Shown here: in pieces, positions 32,899 through 41,689 of the stretch | Layout: each line of letters starts with the position of its first letter | Position numbering within the stretch: the stretch's first letter is position 1 | Assembly: GCA_029263395.1 (NCBI GenBank) | Contig: JAJCXO010000194.1 | Coordinates: forward strand, 18,152-82,151 | Direction: 5' to 3' | Length of the DNA: 64,000 nucleotides | Origin: Acidobacteriota bacterium | GTDB lineage: Bacteria > Acidobacteriota > Thermoanaerobaculia > Multivoradales > J023 | Program-made: the position numbers and the translations under genes | Notes under the pieces: generated by a model | The model's database searches: none | The model's input: the letters and a program-made list of their open reading frames with translations, nothing else | What the model was told of the DNA's origin: nothing

Positions 32899-35646
32899 TT
32901 AAGGTCGAGGATCGTCGGGCGGTTCTGCTGGTGACTCGAGCACAAACGCCTCTAGGTCGGCCCGGCCACAAACCTCGCCCGGCGGATTGTAGTAGACCTG
33001 CTGGGTACCCGTCACGGTATCGGTGATTGAAAGCCAGAATTCGAGATCAGTCAATGCACCGTAAAAGATCCATAGGTGGTTGTTGATTACGCCACCGTCC
33101 AAGGCTTTGATCACCAATTCTGTGTTCTCGATGTTGAAGAACCAGAAGAAGCCGCTGTTGTCTGTGTCGATGATCGCTTGGCCGGTTCCCTCAGAGCCAT
33201 CGTCCATGGGATTCCGCCACTGCACTTGGACGCTCAGACGGTTGTCGAGCAAACACAGTGTCTCAGGACCTGGAGTACAGCTGCCAGTGAGGGCGGGAAG
33301 GTCTGAAGATTCGTCGACGAGGCCTTCAACGATCAGATTCGAAACATCCAGAGGGTTCGATCCAGTCGTGACGGGTCCCTTGGTCGATGCGGGGCCAACG
33401 GCGGTGGAGGCTGTGCCAATCAGGTCATCGGAAAAAGCGAAGGTATCTGCCAGGCCACAAACCTCCCCTGGAGGGTTGTGATAAACCTGAACCACGCCCG
33501 TCCGAGTATCCGTGATGGTGACCCAATACTCGACATCCGATAGTGCGCCATAAAAGGCCCAAAAGTGCTGGTTGTAGCCGCGCCCGTCGAGTAGTTTGAC
33601 GATCAGTTCGACGTTTTCTGGTCCAAAGAACCAGAACAAACCGCTTTCGTTGGTGCTGGGAACCGCAACCGCAGCTCCTTCGAACCCATCGTCGTGTTGG
33701 TTACGATACTCGACGGAAACTCGAAAACGCCCGTCCAGCAGGCACAGTTCGCTGCCAGAAACCGTGCACGCGGTAGTGGTGTCGAAGGTCGAAACTTGTG
33801 TTGTGTTGGACGATGCGGATTCGCCAAAATTGTTGAAGGCCCGGATTCGGAAGGAAAATGCCGAGGCGGCAGGTAACCCCTGGATGATCGCTTTGTCGGT
33901 ATCCGCCGCGAGTTCTATCGGAATGAGTACCCAACGGCCGTCGACGAGAATCTCGACTGAGAAGCCAGACTCATTATTTGAATTGTCTTGCCAGATCAGG
34001 CGAATTTCGTCGCTCGATAGTGGTGCTGCACGCAGATTCGACGGTGCTGCGGGCCTCGGATCTGCAGGTGTCGGGATTTCAGCTTCCATCGTGTAGGCGG
34101 AAACTCCCACGCCATTCTGGGCTCTCACCCGATAGCTGTAAAACACACCGGGTAGAACGTTGGTGTCGATGAACGATGTCGTCCCGGCGTCGACCGTCGT
34201 GATCAACATGAACGTGTCACCCTGCCGACGCTCGATTCGGAACACGCTCTCGTTATTCGAGTTGTCTTGCCACTCCAGCTGGATGCCATCCGCCACCAGC
34301 AAGTTGACGGTCAAATTGGTTGGCGGTGCGGGAGGTGCCAAGTCTCGTGGCCCGTACAAATAGAGCACGCCAGCCAAGTCGTCGGTATCGAGGGCGGCAC
34401 CACGCAGGTCGGGATGAAATTCGGCGAACATCAACGCTTCAGTATTCGGCGAATGAGCCAATCCCAACGTGTGGCCAATCTCGTGAGCAAAAAGCTGCTC
34501 TGCGGCTTTGGCCGGATCCGGGGTGGCGGCGAAAAAAAGTTCCAAGCCGTCTTGCGTTACGATGTCGGCCTCGATCAACGGATGGAAGTTTTCCCCTTCA
34601 TAGGGCATTAACGTACAGTCGAACCGGGGCCCACCCAGGGCCAAGAGGCCACTGCCGTTGAAGGTCCCAGCGATTTCTCCATTGGGATCGCCGAACAGGA
34701 TTGCATTGATGTCGTCGGCTGCTTGAAGACCAGTTGTAGTGGCGGTCAACCCCAAGTACTCGGCGTCGATCTGCGTGTTGGGGTCCCTATTCCAGACTTC
34801 TAACGCTGTCTGGAAGCGTTCAAACCCATTGTTGATCAGGCCGGGTTGGCCGCTGAAGTAAGTGCGCCAACCGACGGTGCCACCATTGTCGAAGTCGAAC
34901 CAACGCACACTGTGTCCACCGGTGGGGCCGCAGCCCAAGGGTGGCGGATCGGTTGATGTCACCAAAGTGCGAAACTTGGCAGGGATTTCGTCAGCGGTCG
35001 ATTTCGGCTGGCCCGCCGTGGGTAGGTAGTAATCCGGCGCACGATCATGCCCCTGAATACGATCCTGGATCCAGCGGACGAATTGATCCGAATCCCTCGG
35101 TCCATCCCTCGGCAAGCTCTTTCCGGGAACGGAGACGGGATGGGCTTCGCTGAGATCGCGGATGGCGACCTTGGCTGTGTCGTTAGCCGCGAGATGGAAT
35201 GCTCCGAGCATGAATTGGACGAGCGTGTAGGAGCCGTCTTGGTGTGGTTGCAGGAAGAGCAGTGCCGAGTCTCCAATGCGGAACTTCGGGGCGCCCCAAA
35301 TGTGGAGACCGGTGCCGTCTTCCTGCACACCGCCAGGAACACGGACCACGAGGGTATCCCTCGGAGGCAGCCCCTTGATGACCTGCTGGACGTCGACCAA
35401 GTAGTCTGTTGCAGCGATTGGGTCTGGCAATGAGACCGAGCCTGGAGCCGATTCGACAGTGAGGATTTCAGCTTGGATGATCACCGGAGATCTGTCGACC
35501 AGCTCACCGTCGCTCATCGGAACATATATCGTCGCATGGGTCGGCCCGGTGCTCAGTAGGCATACCAAAGCCGTCGAGCAAGCCAAAGTTCGCCCTAGCG
35601 GGTACGTTCGACTGATGGAGTCCGTCATCACGTTTGGTTCGTTCAC
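32899..35646 (-). CDS. secreted matrixin-type zinc metalloprotease with FnIII domains and duplicated C-terminal module
   Basis: 915 residues from GTG 35646 (ATG 35628 is an equally possible start). A signal peptide 'STALVCLLSTGPTHA' is followed by a ~170-residue domain. The protease domain has the metzincin zinc motif H388-E-x-x-H392-x-x-G-x-x-H398 ('HEIGHTLGLAH') and a downstream 'EALMF' in place of the Met-turn. Two fibronectin type III domains follow (~440-525 and ~535-625). Then comes a module present twice (~635-735 and ~790-905) with the pattern 'FWFFGPENVELIVKLLDG' and 'FYGALSDVEYWVTITD'. I associate this module with secreted Acidobacteriota proteins; its function is unknown to me. Likely an extracellular protease. 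Confidence 0.88.
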   Translation of the reverse strand: MNEPNVMTDSISRTYPLGRTLACSTALVCLLSTGPTHATIYVPMSDGELVDRSPVIIQAEILTVESAPGSVSLPDPIAATDYLVDVQQVIKGLPPRDTLVVRVPGGVQEDGTGLHIWGAPKFRIGDSALLFLQPHQDGSYTLVQFMLGAFHLAANDTAKVAIRDLSEAHPVSVPGKSLPRDGPRDSDQFVRWIQDRIQGHDRAPDYYLPTAGQPKSTADEIPAKFRTLVTSTDPPPLGCGPTGGHSVRWFDFDNGGTVGWRTYFSGQPGLINNGFERFQTALEVWNRDPNTQIDAEYLGLTATTTGLQAADDINAILFGDPNGEIAGTFNGSGLLALGGPRFDCTLMPYEGENFHPLIEADIVTQDGLELFFAATPDPAKAAEQLFAHEIGHTLGLAHSPNTEALMFAEFHPDLRGAALDTDDLAGVLYLYGPRDLAPPAPPTNLTVNLLVADGIQLEWQDNSNNESVFRIERRQGDTFMLITTVDAGTTSFIDTNVLPGVFYSYRVRAQNGVGVSAYTMEAEIPTPADPRPAAPSNLRAAPLSSDEIRLIWQDNSNNESGFSVEILVDGRWVLIPIELAADTDKAIIQGLPAASAFSFRIRAFNNFGESASSNTTQVSTFDTTTACTVSGSELCLLDGRFRVSVEYRNQHDDGFEGAAVAVPSTNESGLFWFFGPENVELIVKLLDGRGYNQHFWAFYGALSDVEYWVTITDTRTGVVQVYHNPPGEVCGLADTFAFSDDLIGTASTAVGPASTKGPVTTGSNPLDVSNLIVEGLVDESSDLPALTGSCTPGPETLCLLDNRLSVQVQWRNPMDDGSEGTGQAIIDTDNSGFFWFFNIENTELVIKALDGGVINNHLWIFYGALTDLEFWLSITDTVTGTQQVYYNPPGEVCGRADLEAFVLESPAEPPDDPRP

Positions 35647-35834
35647 GTCTCGAGAATGAAGATGTCGAGGTGTCTCGATACTCTTCCGCAGTTGTCGTCG
35701 GCTCGGATAGTTGCAGAGAGATTCAGGTGCCGAGACAGATGCCTTGACAGCATATCAGACCTGGGATGTATCGCGTCCAGTCGATAGGCGCGATAACTCT
35801 TACGGATCCCGATCCTGTTGTGTCGAGTTGCTCG

Positions 35835-36986
35835 TTAGTCGAGCAGAGCCTCGGCGGCGGGCGTCGATCGTCGTACCGGCTCAGCGGCGACCGCAATGCG
35901 ATTACGACCTGTTTTCTTCGCGATGTACATGGCAGTATCGGCCAATCGCAACAGGGTAGACTTGCAGTCAGCCACTGTCAGTTTGGGCTCGACGTGGCGT
36001 TTCAGGGTCGCGACACCAATCGAACAGGTGATTCCAGTCAGGTTGAGCTCTTCGCGGTGAATATCGCCGGCTTTGTCACAGAATATGTTCTCGACGATGC
36101 TGACCCGGATGGTTTCGGCCAGGTCGATCGCTTCATCGATGTGAAAATCCGGAATGACCAGCACAAATTCATCACCGCCATATCGTGCCGGAAGGCTTTC
36201 GGTCTTGCGGACGTGTGACTTGAGCAGATGCCCAACTTCGCGCAGTACCTGACTGCCTGCCAAATGCCCGTGGGTGTCATTCACGCGTTTGAAATAATCG
36301 AGGTCGAGGAAGATCACCGCTAGATCCAAGTCGTCTTCGAGACACGTTTGAATCGTCCGATCGAGCGAGACATGGAGATAGTGGTCGTTGAACAGGCCGG
36401 TGAGATTGTCGCGCTTAGCCAGCTCCTGAGCTCGACGACCGTCGAGAATGTTCTGGATAGAAATCGAGATGTAGCCGGCGAAGATCTGCAGAAGGTTGCG
36501 ATCGTCGGCGCTGTAGTCGCGAGCTCCCTGGCGATTCATCAATTCTAGGACGCCACAAACCTCATGCCCGATTCGAATAGGAATCGCCACCAGGGACTCG
36601 GTGCTGTATTCGGTGACGGCGTCAACACCGGTGAAGAAATAAGGGTCCTGACCTGTGTCCGCCGTGTGATAACTCTTGCCGGTTGCATAAACGTAGCCGG
36701 CGATACCCCGATCGGCCGAAATCTCGGTACCGATCAACCGAGTTACTTTTTCGCCGAAGGCTGCGACAAACGTCAGCAGGTTCTGGCGCTTTTCCGGTTT
36801 CTTGTCGAGGGGGTTGTCGAGCAAAATGGAACCGGCCGCCGACGGTACAAACTCGTTGGCCTTGCGCAGAATCTCGGCTAGATTGTCCGCCAAGCTCATT
36901 TCCGAAGCGAAAGCGATGACCGCACGCCGACGTTCCAGGAACGCATCCATCTGTTGTGGATTCAGGGAATGGATGTCGACAGTCAT
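35835..36986 (-). CDS. GAF-GGDEF diguanylate cyclase
   Basis: 383 residues. The GAF domain (~20-185) contains 'GTEISADRGIAGYVYATGKS' and 'SLVAIPIRIGHEVCGVLELM'. The GGDEF domain (~195-365) contains 'RDNLTGLFNDHYLHVSLDR', 'FLDLDYFKRVNDTHGHLAG' and an intact 'RYGGDEF' active site near residue 267. The usual RxxD inhibitory site five residues upstream is not intact ('VRKTES'), so product inhibition may be weak. No membrane segment, so cytoplasmic. It should make cyclic di-GMP in response to a small ligand or redox signal bound by GAF; the ligand is unknown. Confidence 0.93.
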   Translation of the reverse strand: MTVDIHSLNPQQMDAFLERRRAVIAFASEMSLADNLAEILRKANEFVPSAAGSILLDNPLDKKPEKRQNLLTFVAAFGEKVTRLIGTEISADRGIAGYVYATGKSYHTADTGQDPYFFTGVDAVTEYSTESLVAIPIRIGHEVCGVLELMNRQGARDYSADDRNLLQIFAGYISISIQNILDGRRAQELAKRDNLTGLFNDHYLHVSLDRTIQTCLEDDLDLAVIFLDLDYFKRVNDTHGHLAGSQVLREVGHLLKSHVRKTESLPARYGGDEFVLVIPDFHIDEAIDLAETIRVSIVENIFCDKAGDIHREELNLTGITCSIGVATLKRHVEPKLTVADCKSTLLRLADTAMYIAKKTGRNRIAVAAEPVRRSTPAAEALLD

Positions 36987-37152
36987 CTGAGCCTACCGGT
37001 GCGCTAGTAGCGTCTGTGATTGTAGAGTCTCGGAGTTGAAAAATACCAAAACCTGTGGCTGGCCGCAAAGCGAAATCCTGGCTGGTCTCCCAATACCGCC
37101 AGATCTTTGGTCCTAGGTCCGAAATCAAATGCGTTCGGTGCGACCGGAGGTG

Positions 37153-37929
37153 TCAACCAGGGGGAAAGACTAACTCTACCGCTTCCGATGGGCAAATCGC
37201 GCCGTCTACGCCGGAGATGATCCACCGGTCGTCGGTTGTGCGCCTTACCCACGCTTCGGTGCCGGCAGGGAGATCGCCAGCAGGTGTGGTGCAATCGTTC
37301 AGGACGACCGCGGGTTGCGGGCCCCACTGTTCGGAGGCCATGGCCGCACCGTAGAGGATGACGGCAAACGTGGCGGTGGCGATCAATAGCCATCGCGGAG
37401 TTTGGGGTCGGCTGATCAACAAGAGGAAGACAAACCAGGACAAGCCGATGGCACAGACGGCAAGAATGTGATCATGGCGACTCAGCCACCCGCTGGTTCC
37501 AGTGGTGGTCAGGATCTGACTGCCGAGGCTTCGTCGTGCTAGCCAGAGGTTGTCCTCGAGCCAGGGATCGTCCGAAGGTGCCGCTCGCCGGTACCATAGG
37601 ATCGCCTCTGGCAGGCGATCGAGGTGATGTAAGGCGGTGCCGAGGTTGTACAGCAGCGTCGGATGGGGGGCGGCGGCGGAGTAACCTTCGATGTAGGTCA
37701 TCACCGCGGCTTCGATCTGGCCTTCACGAAACAGGCGATTGCCCTCGTTGAGTGCTGCCTGGGAGTCGATCATAGGCTGACCGATGGTGGTTGCGCCGAG
37801 AGCCAGTAGACCGAAGCAGACCGGGATCAGGCCCAAACTCAGCCGTCTGGCTGCACGGTTTCTACTGCGGCGGATTTCGGGAAGTCGATGCCCTTGGCTC
37901 ACGGCGATCATGGGGGTGCTGTCATCCAT
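37153..37929 (-). CDS. batE: BatE-like TPR membrane protein
   Basis: 258 residues from ATG 37929, two bases after the BatD stop. An upstream in-frame ATG at 37968 would overlap batD by 38 bases. A membrane segment at ~27-47 is followed by TPR-like helices ('AALNEGNRLFREGQIEAAV', 'LLYNLGTALHHLDRLPEAI', 'PWLEDNLWLARR') and two more membrane segments ('ILAVCAIGLSWFVFLLLI', 'LLIATATFAVILYGAAM'), then an SH3-like C-terminus. This TPR-plus-membrane layout at the end of a bat operon is that of BatE. The molecular role is not known; Bat proteins are linked to stress tolerance and envelope integrity. Confidence 0.8.
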   Translation of the reverse strand: MDDSTPMIAVSQGHRLPEIRRSRNRAARRLSLGLIPVCFGLLALGATTIGQPMIDSQAALNEGNRLFREGQIEAAVMTYIEGYSAAAPHPTLLYNLGTALHHLDRLPEAILWYRRAAPSDDPWLEDNLWLARRSLGSQILTTTGTSGWLSRHDHILAVCAIGLSWFVFLLLISRPQTPRWLLIATATFAVILYGAAMASEQWGPQPAVVLNDCTTPAGDLPAGTEAWVRRTTDDRWIISGVDGAICPSEAVELVFPPG

Positions 37930-37930
37930 A

Positions 37931-39730
37931 TCAGGCCAGGTCCCGAGCCAGCTTACGCGACTTTTCAAGCAGTTCGCGCTGCAAGTCAGCGGTAGAGCTC
38001 AGCTGTGGTGCGTAGCGCAGATAGTGGAGGTCGTCTGCGAGTGCAACCAACTCGTCGGCCGCCCGTCTCGGCGCTCCTTCGGCGGCCAGCAGATGACCCC
38101 ACTGAGTGCTTGCTGAGCCTTGCGGGAGGTGCCATCGAACATCGAGAAACTCCCGCCACGCGTCTTCGATCTCGGCAGCGGCGCGTCGTGGCTGTTCTTC
38201 CTCAGCTGCTAGCTTCAGTCGTTGCAGGAGCTGTTTACGTTCCGCTCGATGACCGGACGAGCTGCCGCCACGTCGACGGATCAGCAAAGTGGCGAGGGCC
38301 AGCCCCCAGGGTAGGCCGAATGCCCAAAGTTGCCAGCCCGAGCTGCCCAGCTTGCCGACGCCGACCGCTGGCAAGGCAGCGGTGCGAATGGGGTGTAGAT
38401 TGATGCTCTGGCCGCTGTTCTGCACCATGCTGGTCGAGCCGCGTACCGTTAGACTCAACCCTTCGGCTTTGGCGGTGAGGTACTGCTCCTGCGCAGGGTC
38501 GAAGTAGACCAGTTCGATCGGTGGCAAATCCCATTGTCCAGGGCTCTCTGGCACCAAGACAAAACTCCAGGTCCGTTTGCCGGACACGTTCTTCCGTCGG
38601 ACAGATTCATTGGACTGCTGCTGAGGCGGGAAGATCCTAATGCCGTCTAGGTCCGGCAACTGAGGAGCGGCCAAGCCCTGAAAATGTCCTTTGCCGGTGA
38701 GCGTCAGGGACAAGGTGGCAGCCTCTCCGACCTCGAGCTCGTTCGGGACGAGTTCCGCTTCGATCCTCAGTTGGCCAACAGCGTCCTGGAAACCTGGCGG
38801 GGCTGGCGGCAGGGGGCGCACGTTGAGCTCCAACGCGTTGCTCGAGCGGATCAGCTCGCGAGTGCGCGGCAAGAGAGAACCGAAGGGGCCAGAGTCTGGT
38901 ACCAGGGCGGAAAGCCGGGCTGAAACCGGGGCGATCTCGAATTTGCCTTCCCGGCGAGCGAAGAGCGCCCGTTGCAGCAAGACCACTTTGCCGATGTTTT
39001 CGCCGTCCAGCACCATCATGTCGGGTTGCAGTTGTTCGGGCTGCGGAATGATGCGAGTCCAGAAGCCCTTGAATTCAGGTAGTTCATCAGGGTTGACCGA
39101 GCGAATGTCAGCCTGCGTGAACAGGTGCAAGGTATAAAGGACCTGTTCGCCAACATAGGGATTGCTCGGACGCGCTTCAGCGCTCAAGTAGATCTTGGGC
39201 GGTTCGGTGGGTTGCCGACGCTGCCTTTGCCGTCGCCGTCTGTCGAACAGGCTTTCGAACGGGTCTTGGGAAAAAAACGGGTCACGGAACGGATCGCGGG
39301 CCTGCTGCTGTCGCCGACCGGCGGGCGCGGTCTCCACCACTTCGACTTGTCGATCCGGTAGCTCGACTTTTTCGCCATCAACCAAGAGGAATCCGGTGTG
39401 AACCCGTGCCCTGCCAACTTTGAGTGGTTGGAGATGCCATGTGAAAGTCAGGCTGCGCGAGGCCACCCCATTGACGAACCTCAAGCTGTTGGAGGTCGAT
39501 GGACCAGCAGCCACATTGAAGTTGTCGATCTGGAACTGCGGCTCCGGATTACGTCTCAAGCTGGCTGCGGAATCGATCTTGATGGTCAAGATGGCGAGTT
39601 CATCGAGTCCGACCACATCGTGGGGTTCGATTTGGACATCAACTTGGTAGTCCTGGGCGCCGGCGGCGGGAGGCGCTGCGAAGACCAACGCCGTCACGAT
39701 CGACACCAGAAACCACGGCATCGAGTCCAT
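37931..39730 (-). CDS. batD: BatD family protein
   Basis: About 599 residues from ATG 39730, which starts directly with a signal peptide ('WFLVSIVTALVFAAPPAAGA'); the frame is open further upstream to 39847 but that would overlap batC. The ectodomain has Ig-like BatD segments ('YVGEQVLYTLHLFTQADI', 'LEVGEAATLSLTLTGKGHF') and a membrane anchor near residue 500 ('LWAFGLPWGLALATLLI') followed by a cytoplasmic helical tail. An Arg/Gln-rich patch ('RDPFRDPFFSQDPFESLFDR') lies in the middle. It is the operon's large periplasm-facing partner of the BatA/BatB VWA proteins. Confidence 0.88.
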   Translation of the reverse strand: MDSMPWFLVSIVTALVFAAPPAAGAQDYQVDVQIEPHDVVGLDELAILTIKIDSAASLRRNPEPQFQIDNFNVAAGPSTSNSLRFVNGVASRSLTFTWHLQPLKVGRARVHTGFLLVDGEKVELPDRQVEVVETAPAGRRQQQARDPFRDPFFSQDPFESLFDRRRRQRQRRQPTEPPKIYLSAEARPSNPYVGEQVLYTLHLFTQADIRSVNPDELPEFKGFWTRIIPQPEQLQPDMMVLDGENIGKVVLLQRALFARREGKFEIAPVSARLSALVPDSGPFGSLLPRTRELIRSSNALELNVRPLPPAPPGFQDAVGQLRIEAELVPNELEVGEAATLSLTLTGKGHFQGLAAPQLPDLDGIRIFPPQQQSNESVRRKNVSGKRTWSFVLVPESPGQWDLPPIELVYFDPAQEQYLTAKAEGLSLTVRGSTSMVQNSGQSINLHPIRTAALPAVGVGKLGSSGWQLWAFGLPWGLALATLLIRRRGGSSSGHRAERKQLLQRLKLAAEEEQPRRAAAEIEDAWREFLDVRWHLPQGSASTQWGHLLAAEGAPRRAADELVALADDLHYLRYAPQLSSTADLQRELLEKSRKLARDLA

Positions 39731-39779
39731 ACGCCGCGTGCTGAGTCGGCGAGCGATAGCGGTGGGACACTGCACTTGC

Positions 39780-40664
39780 CTACCAATCCTTCTTCGCGCC
39801 GGAGTGTTTTTTTGCCGCTTCGAGAGCCTCTTCCCGGCGGTGCTCACGCTCCATGTTTTCGATCGCTTCGAGGATTGCGGCGGCCTCTTCGGCGGTCATA
39901 TCGGGGAGATCCTCAAACTGTGGCAGCGGGCGTTCTTGCTGTTGTTGCTGGTTTGGTTGTTGTGGCTCTGACTGCTCGCCCGGTTGTTGCTCTTGGTCTT
40001 GCTGTTCCTGGTCCTGCTGTTCCTGCTGTTCCTGCTGTTCCTGCTGGTCCTGATCCTGTTGGTCCTGGTTTTCCTGGTCCTGATCCTGTTGGTCCTGATC
40101 CTGTTGGTCCTGGTTTTCCTGGTCCTGATCCTGTTGGTCCTGGTTTTCCTGGTCCTGATCCTGTTGGTCCTGGTTCTCCTGGTCCTGCTGATCTTGTTGC
40201 TGCTGTTCGAGGAGCCGTTGTGCCAGTTCCAGATTAAATTTGGCATCTTCGAATCCAGGATCGCTGCGCAATGCGGATTTGAAGGCTTCGATAGCGCCAG
40301 GAAGATCGCCGCCGTTCAAGCGGGCATTCCCCAGGTTGTAGTTAGCCGCTGGGACCAAAGCGCCGGTGCCTTGTTCGGCGGCGGCTTCCAACAGTGCCTG
40401 AGCGTCACCTTGGCCGGCCAATCGAGCAGTTCCAGCGTTGTATTGGGCTACCGGATCGTCGCCGCTGAGTCGCAAAGCGGTTTCTAGCGGTTCGGAGGCA
40501 TCTCCCGCCGCCTCTTGGCTGTGGCGTTCGATACCTCGGGTTGTACGCTCCGTCGGATTGAACAACAATCGTTCTACCCAGGGTGGCCAATCGGCGCTGG
40601 CTGGTGTGGCGGTACCTAGAATCAAGACGGTCCAGCCAACGGTGAGCTTTCGAAAGGTTCTCAT
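39780..40664 (-). CDS. batC: BatC-like TPR protein with long Gln/Asp/Glu/Asn repeat
   Basis: 294 residues from ATG 40664, whose ATGA overlaps the BatB stop. Signal-like N-terminus ('VGWTVLILGTATPASA'), then TPR helices ('DPVAQYNAGTARLAGQGDA', 'ANYNLGNARLNGGDLPGAI'). After these comes a ~80-residue tract made almost only of Q, D, E and N in tandem (about 39970-40200), and a conserved-looking helical end ('FEDLPDMTAEEAAAILEAI'). The TPR core plus charged tail is typical of BatC, but the length and regularity of the repeat are unusual. It may be a flexible spacer in the periplasm. Confidence 0.85.
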   Translation of the reverse strand: MRTFRKLTVGWTVLILGTATPASADWPPWVERLLFNPTERTTRGIERHSQEAAGDASEPLETALRLSGDDPVAQYNAGTARLAGQGDAQALLEAAAEQGTGALVPAANYNLGNARLNGGDLPGAIEAFKSALRSDPGFEDAKFNLELAQRLLEQQQQDQQDQENQDQQDQDQENQDQQDQDQENQDQQDQDQQDQDQENQDQQDQDQQEQQEQQEQQDQEQQDQEQQPGEQSEPQQPNQQQQQERPLPQFEDLPDMTAEEAAAILEAIENMEREHRREEALEAAKKHSGAKKDW

Positions 40665-41686
40665 GGTTCGCTCTGCACGTCTGATGCTTGCCTGAAAGGG
40701 GTTATCAACAGATGCAGGACGAGGGTTAGGATTGCCAACCCGAGCGGCCATTGGAAACGCTCCTCCAGAGTATTGACCAGTTCACTGCCGTAGCTCTGTT
40801 TTTCCATCGATTGAATGCGTGTCACGAGTGCATCCGGATCGGCCGCTGCGCTGGTTGCTCTGAGGTAAATGCCGCCAGTGTCCCGAGTCAGTTGCTCGAG
40901 GGTACCTTCCATCAGTCGACTGACGACAACATTCCCGGCCTCGTCTCGTTTGTACTCGATTGGGGTGCCGGACTCGAATTGTGGCAGCTCGAGGGGTTTG
41001 CCTTCCCGGGTACCGACGCCGATGGCATGGACCGTGACACCCTCGTCCCGCAAACGCGGCAAGATCTTGTCGAGATCCGTACCGTGATCTTCGCCATCCG
41101 ACAACAACACCATTGCCCGGTGTTTCCCGCCGCCCTCCGGAAAAAGATTCAAGGCGCGTTCGAGTGCCGGTCGCAGCTCTGTGCCAGGGGTCGGTAGCGA
41201 GCCTGGCTGCACCGCATCGAGTAACAGATCGATGACGGCTCCGTCAGCGGTCAGCGGTACCATGACAACACCATCGCCCTCAGCCTGAACCAGTGCGACA
41301 CGATTCCCTGGCAGCTCTTCGATCAAGCGGCGGATGAGGGTCTGGGCTACCCACAACCGCGATGGTTGGACGTCTCGGGTCGCCATCGAGAGTGAGGTGT
41401 CGAGCACAAAGATGATGTCGACGCCCTGGCGCTCGACCTGTTGCTCCGTCTCGCCCCACCGTGGCCTCGCCAGGGCGAAGGCCACACCTGCCACGGCGAT
41501 CACCAGGAGCAGGTTCCAGACCATCAGCCGTCGAGGGTCATAGGTCGGCAGCAACCTATCCCAAAGACTGCGGGCAGCCCAGGCGGTTGATGCCCGCAGC
41601 CGCTTTCGCCAGCTCAACGCCAGGACCAGCGCAGTCACTGGGACAGCGCCGAGCAGCCAAAGCCAAGAGGGATTTGCGAAGTTCAT
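40661..41686 (-). CDS. batB: BatB, von Willebrand factor A membrane protein
   Basis: 341 residues. N-terminal membrane segments ('LWLLGAVPVTALVLAL', 'LLLVIAVAGVAFALA') flank a BatA/BatB-type region, followed by a VWA domain with an intact MIDAS motif D96-x-S98-x-S100 ('FVLDTSLSM') and 'LLSDGEDHGTDLDK', and a C-terminal membrane segment ('WPLGLAILTLVLHLLI'). MIDAS metal-dependent binding of partner proteins is expected. Lies 3 bases after batA and overlaps batC. Confidence 0.92.
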   Translation of the reverse strand: MNFANPSWLWLLGAVPVTALVLALSWRKRLRASTAWAARSLWDRLLPTYDPRRLMVWNLLLVIAVAGVAFALARPRWGETEQQVERQGVDIIFVLDTSLSMATRDVQPSRLWVAQTLIRRLIEELPGNRVALVQAEGDGVVMVPLTADGAVIDLLLDAVQPGSLPTPGTELRPALERALNLFPEGGGKHRAMVLLSDGEDHGTDLDKILPRLRDEGVTVHAIGVGTREGKPLELPQFESGTPIEYKRDEAGNVVVSRLMEGTLEQLTRDTGGIYLRATSAAADPDALVTRIQSMEKQSYGSELVNTLEERFQWPLGLAILTLVLHLLITPFRQASDVQSEP

Positions 41687-41689
41687 GTT

